A stretch of DNA of 23,276 nt from a virus: the IMG/VR virus record IMGVR_UViG_3300030106_003084, positions 1-23,276 of that record, one strand, 5' to 3'. Positions 14,460 to 21,700 of this stretch are shown in pieces. How positions within the stretch are numbered: the stretch's first letter is position 1; the number at the start of each line of letters is the position of its first letter. The notes beneath the pieces are model-generated. The model did no database searches. It was not told the origin of the DNA and saw only the letters and a list, made by a program, of their open reading frames with translations. A program made the translations under genes and the position numbers.

Positions 14460-15716
14460 ATGGCTTCTAGAACAAGAGTAATTTCACAGAGTAAAGCAGT
14501 GTATGCATCGCCCACAGGTATTTTGGCGAGTAATACCGCTTTTGGTGGTTCGGCGCTCGCGGCAACGGAATCGGGTTTCATCCCCCACCAACTTCATCGT
14601 GTGGACAATTTTTCTTTTGATGTCGATCTTGCAGGTGCAAGACAAGATGTGAGAGAATTTGGTCAGTTAGCACGAATCGGGACAGTAACAATGTCAGAAC
14701 TTAATCCAACCTTTTCACTTGGATACTTTTTAGGTAATGGAGAAAACGAGGCTACTTTAGGTTTCAATACAGTGGGATTCGACCCGAATGCAGAACCAAA
14801 AGTAAAATCTCAGTTCATCTCAGGTGTGATGACAGAAGACGAACAAAAGAGAGAAAAAAATCTTTATGTTCTTACTGTTAAAGAAGGAGAAGATGCTTTT
14901 AAAGCGTCTGCTTTCACCGATGCTGAAAGAACAAACCATGATGTTGTATCTCTTGGTAACTGTATTGTTAACAGCTATTCCGTTAATTTTGCCGTTGGAG
15001 AAATCCCAAGAGTAGACATTGAAGGAGAGGCTCAAAACATTCAAATTCAGGCCAATAGTTCTGGATTATACAATCCAGCATTAAATGCTGATGGAGGAAG
15101 AGCAGATACAGGTCAATACAGACTGGATGCTCCATCCACTGGAGATATGGGTGTTTTGGTTCTTCGTCCAGAAGATGTTACTTTAAGTTTTGATAGGAAA
15201 AAGTGGTCTTGGGGTGGAACTGATATGTCTGACATGCATGTTCAAAGTGCTTCAATCGAGGTTCCAATGTCTAGAACTAATATTTCTGCACTTGGTGCAG
15301 AGAGAGCAGTCGCAAGACCTTTAGATTTTCCGATTAATGTTACAATGAGTGTAAGCGCTCTTCTTAAGAATTTCTCTACAGGTGCGCTTGATATGGTTCT
15401 TACAGGAACTGCTGGAGACGATACAACTGATGTTACTATTACCGTTAAGGACGATCTTGGTGCGACACAACATGCATATAGATTAGAAAATGCATCACTT
15501 GATTCTCAGGCATTCTCCGTTGGACTTGATGACAATGAAACTGTTGACTTGACGTTTTCTGCTCAAATCGGTGGTCCTACTGTTACAGGTCAAGGATTGT
15601 TTTATACAGGTGATTGCAGCACTGGCCCTGCTGGTGGCGCTCCATCAGATAATTTTGTCGGGACTCCAAACGGGAACTTATATTACAAGGGTGATAATAG
15701 TAAAGCACCATATTAA
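14460..15716 (+). CDS. Major tail tube-like protein, two-domain
   Basis: 418 residues. The segment NFSFDVDLAGARQDVREFGQ (50-69), followed by TVTMSELNPTFSLGYFLGNG and a NE-x2-LGF turn, fits phage tail-tube proteins, which polymerise as stacked rings around the tape measure. A second related unit begins at QSASIEV (262-268) with MSRTNISALGAER, so the protein seems to hold two tube-like domains. KDDLG (330-334) and LDDNET (356-361) match the neighbouring 15784 protein with identical spacing, showing paralogy. It has its own tandem GTGTAA upstream and a strong terminator downstream, which points to high expression. A sheath identity is less likely, because the sequence is tube-like and no separate tube gene is needed. 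Confidence 0.7.
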   Translation: MASRTRVISQSKAVYASPTGILASNTAFGGSALAATESGFIPHQLHRVDNFSFDVDLAGARQDVREFGQLARIGTVTMSELNPTFSLGYFLGNGENEATLGFNTVGFDPNAEPKVKSQFISGVMTEDEQKREKNLYVLTVKEGEDAFKASAFTDAERTNHDVVSLGNCIVNSYSVNFAVGEIPRVDIEGEAQNIQIQANSSGLYNPALNADGGRADTGQYRLDAPSTGDMGVLVLRPEDVTLSFDRKKWSWGGTDMSDMHVQSASIEVPMSRTNISALGAERAVARPLDFPINVTMSVSALLKNFSTGALDMVLTGTAGDDTTDVTITVKDDLGATQHAYRLENASLDSQAFSVGLDDNETVDLTFSAQIGGPTVTGQGLFYTGDCSTGPAGGAPSDNFVGTPNGNLYYKGDNSKAPY

Positions 15717-15739
15717 TATCCTTTAAATTCAACTCAGAA

Positions 15740-15767
15740 AAGCCTCGCAGAAATGCGGGGCTTTTTT
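15740..15767 (+). terminator. Intrinsic terminator after the first tail-tube gene
   Basis: Stem AAGCCTCGCA / TGCGGGGCTT (10 bp with one G-U pair), GAAA tetraloop, then a T-run at 15762-15767. It starts 23 nt after the stop codon, and a GTGTAA motif begins on the very next base. It has the same design as the terminator after the capsid gene. Confidence 0.93.
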
Positions 15768-15773
15768 GTGTAA
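15768..15773 (+). promoter_or_regulatory. GTGTAA motif directly after a terminator
   Basis: The motif touches the T-run of the terminator and ends 10 nt before the ATG at 15784. A gene so placed needs either read-through or a new promoter in these 16 nt. This makes it the most telling copy for a promoter role. Confidence 0.6.
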
Positions 15774-15783
15774 ACTACTATGT

Positions 15784-16641
15784 ATGGCTGTAGATAGAAT
15801 ACATTCTAGTGATATTCAATTATTTATTGATGGGTCTCGTATACCCGCAGTAAATTCATTATCTCTCTCTACTCCAAAAGAGGTTATAGACATTCAAAGA
15901 CTAGGAACTGCTCACATAACAGAGAGGGTTTTGTCTTCTAATCAAACGACGACATTACAAATGGAGATGTTGTTAACTACAGGAGCAACTGGAGTTGATC
16001 CTTTTTATCAGTTTCAACAAAGACACGGCGGTTTTCTCACTACTGGAAAGTTTGATTTTCAAGTAAAAGATACTGCTGGCTCTACTGTTATGAACGATGC
16101 CTCATTAACAAATTATTCAATAAATGCTAGTGTTGGTGAGCTTATAAGAGGAAACGCCACATATTTAGGAGTGGGAGCTACCTTTAGTGATGGGGGTGCT
16201 ATTTCTATAGATGACCAAAGTAATGATGATTTTATTAAGGGTTTTATGAGACCTCAAAAAATACAAATTACCACTACAACTAATGGTCAAGAGGGGATAA
16301 ACACTGAAAGTTTACACATACAAGATTTCTCTATTTCTGTAGATTTACCCAGAAAAAATGTAACTAGGATTGGACAAAGAAACCCTAGTTTTAGATACCC
16401 AGAGTTGCCAGCAGGGGGATCTATAGAGGTAAGCATGATCAAAAACTCTGTAACAGGATTAGATCTTTCTAGTCTTGTTTGTGATAGTGGAGTAATTAAA
16501 ATTGATTTAAAAGATGATCTTGGAAACTCTTTAATGGACTTTGTAACTAGCGGCTGTTGTCTTGAAAATGTTGATGAATCAACAAGTTTAGATGATAATA
16601 CTACAATTAATTTCTCTTACTACTTTCCTATAATACAATGA
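15784..16641 (+). CDS. Second tail tube-like protein, paralog of the 14460 product
   Basis: 285 residues from ATG 15784 (MAVDRIHSSD). A TTG at 15766 is in frame but lies inside the terminator tail. The C-terminal half repeats the pattern of its neighbour. DFSISVDLPRKNVTRIGQR corresponds to SASIEVPMSRTNISALGAER. KDDLG (243-247) and LDDNTT (269-274) are 26 residues apart, exactly as in the 14460 protein. The N-terminal half (IQLFIDGSRIPAVNSLSLST to about 40) is a second, more diverged tube-like unit. It may cap the tube, form its distal part or form a minor ring. It is less biased in codon use than its paralog, which suggests lower copy number. No contractile function is indicated. Confidence 0.65.
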   Translation: MAVDRIHSSDIQLFIDGSRIPAVNSLSLSTPKEVIDIQRLGTAHITERVLSSNQTTTLQMEMLLTTGATGVDPFYQFQQRHGGFLTTGKFDFQVKDTAGSTVMNDASLTNYSINASVGELIRGNATYLGVGATFSDGGAISIDDQSNDDFIKGFMRPQKIQITTTTNGQEGINTESLHIQDFSISVDLPRKNVTRIGQRNPSFRYPELPAGGSIEVSMIKNSVTGLDLSSLVCDSGVIKIDLKDDLGNSLMDFVTSGCCLENVDESTSLDDNTTINFSYYFPIIQ

Positions 16642-17030
16642 GAACTAGCGGAAACTTGCCTAATTATAAAAACTCTTTTTATGATTTAAATTTTGTCATA
16701 AATGATCCAGCAAGTGGATTTCAGTTTCACCTTATGGAAACAGGGGCTAGCCTAAATGGTTATTTAGTTTCTATTACAGGGAAAGAAGGCTATTTGTTTG
16801 ACCAGAGCGGCAAATTTTTTGGAGGCTATCAAAGCGGCACTCCCTTTGGGATTCAAATATATTACGATCACAATAACGAGACATTTACATACTATAAAGA
16901 TAATGTATTGATGGCTAACTTTTATGATGTGACTGGATTTGGATTGGGAGACGGTGTTGTAAATTGTGTATCCTTTGACAAAGGAGATAACTCATCTGTT
17001 TCGGTTGACGTTAGCGGCGTAAATAGTTGA
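16638..17030 (+). CDS. Small beta-rich protein, possibly lectin-like
   Basis: 130 residues; ATGA overlap with the preceding gene. The strand pattern (LNFVINDP, GFQFHLMETG, GYLVSITGKEGYLFDQSGKF, FGIQIYYDHNNETFTYYKDN, VNCVSFDKGDNS) resembles a concanavalin/LamG-like jelly roll. The phrase IQIYYDHNNETFTYYKDNVLMANF is like the ligand-side strands of that fold (given here as landmark at about 73-96). It could decorate the tail tube and bind host glycans. I assign no family by name. Low complexity is absent and length is complete. Confidence 0.6.
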   Translation: MRTSGNLPNYKNSFYDLNFVINDPASGFQFHLMETGASLNGYLVSITGKEGYLFDQSGKFFGGYQSGTPFGIQIYYDHNNETFTYYKDNVLMANFYDVTGFGLGDGVVNCVSFDKGDNSSVSVDVSGVNS

Positions 17031-17054
17031 TTTTATTTATTTTTTACTTATAAT
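17027..17054 (+). promoter_or_regulatory. Candidate sigma70-like promoter before the 17062 gene
   Basis: TTGATT (17027-17032) overlaps the preceding stop codon. A 16-nt T-rich spacer follows, then a consensus TATAAT (17049-17054) ending 7 nt before the ATG at 17062. It resembles the TTGATT-17-TATCAT site before 11507. The gene again has no Shine-Dalgarno sequence. The local DNA is extremely AT-rich, so chance must be considered. Confidence 0.45.
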
Positions 17055-17061
17055 AATATAA

Positions 17062-17892
17062 ATGAAAGAGCTATATTCATTTGATGTTAGTAGAGTTGTT
17101 AGGTCTGAGGTTCCTCATATTAAAAAAACAAAAGACGGACCCGTAGAGACCACTAAAAAAGTTAAAAAAACTATTAAAAATAGGATTGTTTTTACAAAGC
17201 CATCTATTTCCCAAAGAGAAGATGCAGATTTTTTCTATGGGCAAAAATTTAATGAATACATTAATGCTGGGTTTTTAACCAAAGCTATGCTCGCTAAAAA
17301 GATGGGCGATTTAGGAGGAATGACCTCAAAGTCGGCTTCTGATACGGTCAGCGATGTTATTCTAGAAAATATCGAAGCCGCTAGAACAATTGAGTTTTTT
17401 GGAGGTTCTAAAGAATTAAATGAAGAACAAAAAGCAAAATTAAAAAACGCCGAAAGGACTTTTGCTGATACTAAAAAGACAATTTATGAATATGAAATTT
17501 CTTTGAGAGATCAATTCGGGCAAACGGCAGACGCTAAAGCGGAACAGAAATTGATTGAATGGTTAGTTTTAAATTTTTCACACTATGAAGATACGGTTGA
17601 AGGTAAGGACAAAACTCAACTGTTTCCAATTTTCCAAGGCGATTCTTATGAGCATAAAAGAAACTTGCTCTTGCTTTTACAAGAAGATGAAGAAGATGAG
17701 GTTTCAATTGAAGATACAGGATTAAGTGAAATAGACTTTTTAAAGCTTAAAAAATTATATGAATCTGCTTTTGATACTCTAATTAAAGTTTCTAGTATTT
17801 GGTATAATCAGTTAGGGAAAGATCAAGAAAGTATTCAAGAGTCTTTAGATAATCTTTTTGAGGAAGATGAGCCTGAAGTAAATGAAGAATAA
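17062..17892 (+). CDS. Tail-assembly-chaperone-position protein 1
   Basis: 276 residues, charged and helical. The N-terminus (MKELYSFDVSRVVRSEVPH) is followed by a Lys-rich segment, KKVKKTIKNRIVF. A helical core follows (FNEYINAGFLTKAMLAKKMGD, later KLKNAERTFADTKKTIYEYE). The tail is very acidic (QEDEEDEVSIED, then FEEDEPEVNEE). It lies two genes before the tape measure, where phages encode the chaperones that coat the tape measure during tail assembly. In this pair the second gene starts by an 11-nt overlap in the +1 frame, and I see no slippery heptamer. So this is not the classic G/GT frameshift product. Function is inferred from place and composition. Confidence 0.65.
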   Translation: MKELYSFDVSRVVRSEVPHIKKTKDGPVETTKKVKKTIKNRIVFTKPSISQREDADFFYGQKFNEYINAGFLTKAMLAKKMGDLGGMTSKSASDTVSDVILENIEAARTIEFFGGSKELNEEQKAKLKNAERTFADTKKTIYEYEISLRDQFGQTADAKAEQKLIEWLVLNFSHYEDTVEGKDKTQLFPIFQGDSYEHKRNLLLLLQEDEEDEVSIEDTGLSEIDFLKLKKLYESAFDTLIKVSSIWYNQLGKDQESIQESLDNLFEEDEPEVNEE

Positions 17893-18754
17893 TGAAAAAA
17901 ATTATTCTGGCGATCTTTTAGACATTTCAAGAGGCTTTAGTAAACTAAAGGTCTCTGATGAAAATTATTATTTCAGGCATTTTCTTTATACAGAAATACT
18001 TGAGCTTGATGAGGAGCAAAATGAAGATATAGAGCGCTCCGTAAAATCTGGGATTCAGACAGAAAAGCAATTAATTAAAGACGCTAAAAAAGCAGGATCT
18101 TGGTCAGATGCTGAAGAAGAAAAAATAAAATCGTTACAGTGGACAGTTAAAAAGTCAACAACGGCTTTAGAAAAAATTCAAGACCCTAACCAAAGAAAAG
18201 TTTTTAACGACCAAATAGAGAAACAAAGAGTAGATCTAGATACGTTAAGAAGAAAAAAAGCTAGTTTGGTTACTTATAGTGCTGAAAGCCTATCTGAAGT
18301 AAAAAAAGTAAAAAAAATGGTGCAGAAATGCGTCTATTTGGATAGGGATCTAACAGAAAGCATAGGAGAAGATCCTGAAAAAGAATTAACTGCCGCTCTT
18401 TTTAAAAGGTATGCAGAGTTAAATAGTAAACAATGTATTCTAGGCGCTTCTTTTTTTGGTGGTTTTTTTGATATTTATGTAGCTCAACACAGAAACCCCT
18501 TAAAGCTTTTTGATGTAAATTTTAGGACAATTACCATATTTCAGAAAAATCTGATAATCTTATCTAACGCATTATTCAATAAGATGAAGAATGTTAAAAT
18601 TCCAGATGAGATATCTAATGATCCTCTTAAAATACTAGAATATGAGGAGAAAGAGGAGACTGACAATAAAGTTAGTTATGGCATAGATGATTTAAAAGCA
18701 AGAATGAAAGCAAGGGGTGGAGAGCTTAAAGCAGAGGACTTTTTAACAGGATAG
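17882..18754 (+). CDS. Tail-assembly-chaperone-position protein 2
   Basis: 290 residues, beginning MKNNEKNYSGDLLDISRG. It has a long charged, probably coiled-coil segment (about 60-150, Lys/Glu-rich with KSLQWTVKKSTTALEKIQD). A more hydrophobic portion follows (QCILGASFFGGFFDIYVAQH, about 196-215, then IFQKNLIILSNALFNKM, about 230-246). The last residues, LKARMKARGGELKAEDFLTG, look like an exposed peptide. It overlaps the previous gene by 11 nt and ends exactly at the GTGTAATTTACAC palindrome before the tape measure gene. The probable role is binding the tape measure before tube polymerisation. The family is unknown to me. Confidence 0.65.
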   Translation: MKNNEKNYSGDLLDISRGFSKLKVSDENYYFRHFLYTEILELDEEQNEDIERSVKSGIQTEKQLIKDAKKAGSWSDAEEEKIKSLQWTVKKSTTALEKIQDPNQRKVFNDQIEKQRVDLDTLRRKKASLVTYSAESLSEVKKVKKMVQKCVYLDRDLTESIGEDPEKELTAALFKRYAELNSKQCILGASFFGGFFDIYVAQHRNPLKLFDVNFRTITIFQKNLIILSNALFNKMKNVKIPDEISNDPLKILEYEEKEETDNKVSYGIDDLKARMKARGGELKAEDFLTG

Positions 18755-18767
18755 GTGTAATTTACAC
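18755..18767 (+). promoter_or_regulatory. Perfect palindrome GTGTAATTTACAC before the tape measure gene
   Basis: GTGTAA-T-TTACAC is a perfect 13-bp inverted repeat. It starts on the base after the preceding stop codon and ends 3 nt before the ATG at 18771. It contains the GTGTAA motif in both orientations. It may be a late promoter with an overlapping operator for a dimeric protein. The alternative is a normal GTGTAA site whose right half matches by chance. Confidence 0.5.
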
Positions 18768-18770
18768 TAT

Positions 18771-21700
18771 ATGGCGACAAGTCTAAATGCATCCCTAAAT
18801 GTAAGCCTTAATCCGCAAAGCTTAAATGCTTCTACAAAGCAGATATCACAAGCTTTAGGCAGGATTACAGGGCAAGCTTCTGAATTCCAGAAATCTCTGG
18901 ATGCTTCTACTGCGCGTGTGTTTGCATTCGGGGCTACAACTGTAGTCATTAATGGTGTAACGCAGTCATTTAAAAAACTTGTCTCTACAACAATTGATGT
19001 TCAAAAGAGGCTATTAGAAATTAATTCTATTTTCCAAGCTTCAGAACAAACTTTCAATAGGTTTAGAAATTCTATTTTTAAAGTAGCCCAAGAAACAGGA
19101 CAATCCTTCTCGACCGTAGCAGACGGTGCTGCTGAGTTGGCTAGGCAGGGTTTAAGTGCTGAAGAAACTGCTTCCAGACTTAAGTCTGCACTTATACTTA
19201 CAAGAATTTCTGGTATGGATGCTGAAAAGTCAGTAAAGGCTCTTACGGCAGCTATTAATGGATTTACTTCTGCTGGGCTTACTCATACACAAATAGTTAA
19301 TAAAATGGTTGCTGTTGATACAGCGTTTGCTGTATCTACTGATGACCTAGCAGAAGCTTTTAAAAGAGCGGGTTCTACAGCGGAAGATGCTGGAGTGAGC
19401 TTTAATGAATTGTTGGGTCTTATTACGGCGGTTGAGCAGAAAACTGCAAGGGGTGGTGCCGTTATCGGTAACGCATTTAAATCAATTTTTACTCGTTTAC
19501 AAAGAGGAACAACTATTTCAGAACTTAAGGAACTAGGGGTTGCTATTGATGCCAACCAAACTGGAGTGCAAAAACTACAGGCTCTTTCTACTGCTATAGA
19601 AGGGATTGCAGATCCAACTGTGGTTTCCAAAATCAAAGAATTAGCTGGTGGAGTTTTCCAGATTAACGTGGTTAGTGCCGCTTTAAAAGATTTGGGTTCT
19701 AATACTTCTATATTTCAAAAAGCAGCAATAACTGCTGCCAGTGCTACAAATGAAGCTTTTGAAAAAAATAGATTATTAAACGAATCTATATCTGCCCAGA
19801 TCAACTCATTGGTTCAGGGTCTTACCTCTCTAGCAGAGAGAGTGGGAGCTATCACATTTGGTCCTCTATTAGAAGGATTAGTTGGAATAGCTAGTAAAGT
19901 TACAGATTTTTTAAATAACGCTTTAGATCCAGAAAAAGGAAATGTTTTTGTAAAAGGATTATTCAAAACAATTGGCTCTTTTTTAAGTGGGCCAGCAGTG
20001 GTTATTTTCACAGCAGCTTTTGTTAAGATTTTTAAGCTAGTTGCCAAATTTGCTGGAGAGGGTTTAAGAACCCTTTTCACAATGGGAACCCAAACCGAGA
20101 GGCTTAAGCAGATTGAGGGAGGAATAGTTGGACTGCTTCAAAGAGATCAACAATTAAGAAATGCAATAACTAGTCAGACAGCAACTCAAGTTCAGAAAGA
20201 GCAAGCTGTTATAATGGCAATTCAAAGAGAAAATGCACTATTAGCTCAACAGGCTCAGTTAATGAGACAGCTAGCTAGTGCGGCTGCTGCCAGAGGAGTA
20301 TCGGGAATTAACGCAGCAGGAACTTTTACTGGAAGAAGGGGCAGGGCTTTTGCTGTAGGTGGTAGAGTAACTGGAGGGTCAGGAACAAAAGATGACGTTC
20401 CAGCAATGCTTACTGCTGGTGAATTCGTAATGCGTAAAAGCGCTGTAGACAAATTTGGCGAGCCATTTATGTCTAACTTAAATCAAGGTAGACTTGGATT
20501 TAATAGAGGCGGCTTTGTCCCGAACTATGCTCGCAGGGGAAGTATTGCTATAGGAGGCTTTGCTGGCCCTTTGCTAACTCCTCCTCAAGCATCTCAAAGA
20601 ATTACATCGGGAGTAATAACTCCAGAGCAAGCTGCTATGTCTGGTCATGTAATGGGAAATAAAAAGAGGGCCGATGGCTCAAACTTTCCAAGATATATTG
20701 CAGATAGCCCAGATAGTAAAAAAGCGCTTATGCTTGTTCCTCAAGCCCAAGCTTTTACGCAAGGTGCGCTTAATACAAATTTTCAATCAAAGAAAAGGCT
20801 ACAAACAAGGTTTTCTGGTTTTGACGGAAGTGTAGCTGGAATAGACCCCAATCTAAAACGGGATTCTGGATTCAGAAGAATGTTAAGGATGGATACAATT
20901 TTAGATGCTTCTTTAACAAGGGGTGTTAATAATGCTATGGATAGTGTTGTTTCTAAAAGTGGGGGCAAACTAAAAATGCAGCCTAGAAGGTTTACCACCA
21001 AACAGGTAAAGGCTAGGGTTTTAAAAGAAGGTGGAGCGGGTGCTTTTGGTGCATTAAGAGGAGCTATTTTTGAGTCTATTATAGACGCTGTAACTGGTGG
21101 TGTTAAGGCGGGAGCAGGTAACAATACTCTAGATGTTAGGATTGCTGGAGCATCAGGCAAAGTTGTAGAAGAGATATTTGGAATCGAAGGTTTGGGATAC
21201 AAATATGGTGATTTTAAAAACAGCCAAGGGCAAAAGGCAAAGTTCATTAGTCAAACCATGAGGAGCTTGCCAAGAAAAGGCGCACCAGTTGGCATGTCTT
21301 CAGGAGGGCTTGTTCCAAACTATGCTGGGGGCGCAGGTGTCCCTACCTCAATGATGAGGGTTCATAAGGACTCTAAAGGAAGCCCAATAGCTGTAACAAA
21401 TTTAAGAGACGAGCCTAATGGATTACAAGATGCAATAAAGAGAGAGCGTCAAGGGATTGGTATGTTTGCAGGAGGGTTTGTTCCTAACTATGCTAAAGGA
21501 GGCGGTGGAGGTCTTGGTGGAGCAACTGGGTTTATTTTAGCTTTAGGGTCAGTGCAAATGGCGTTGCAAACTATGGTCGCTGCAACAGATCAGTCAGCAG
21601 ACTCTAGCATCGCGCTTGCAGAAGCTCAAACAGACGCTGCTTTATCTAGTAAAGAAGGATTTAAAGAAAGAATGGCAGAAGTTGCTGCAATTGATAAAGC

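Noticed and set aside
15766-15783. TTG start for the second tail-tube gene
   Set aside because: It lies within the terminator T-run and GTGTAA motif; ATG 15784 is the first clean start.
17057-17064. TATAAATG as a T4-type late promoter
   Set aside because: It includes the start codon itself, so transcription would start inside the gene; the AT-rich context explains it.
17840-17900. Programmed -1 frameshift between the two chaperone-position genes
   Set aside because: The second gene is in the +1 frame with its own ATG, and no X-XXY-YYZ heptamer was found near the overlap.
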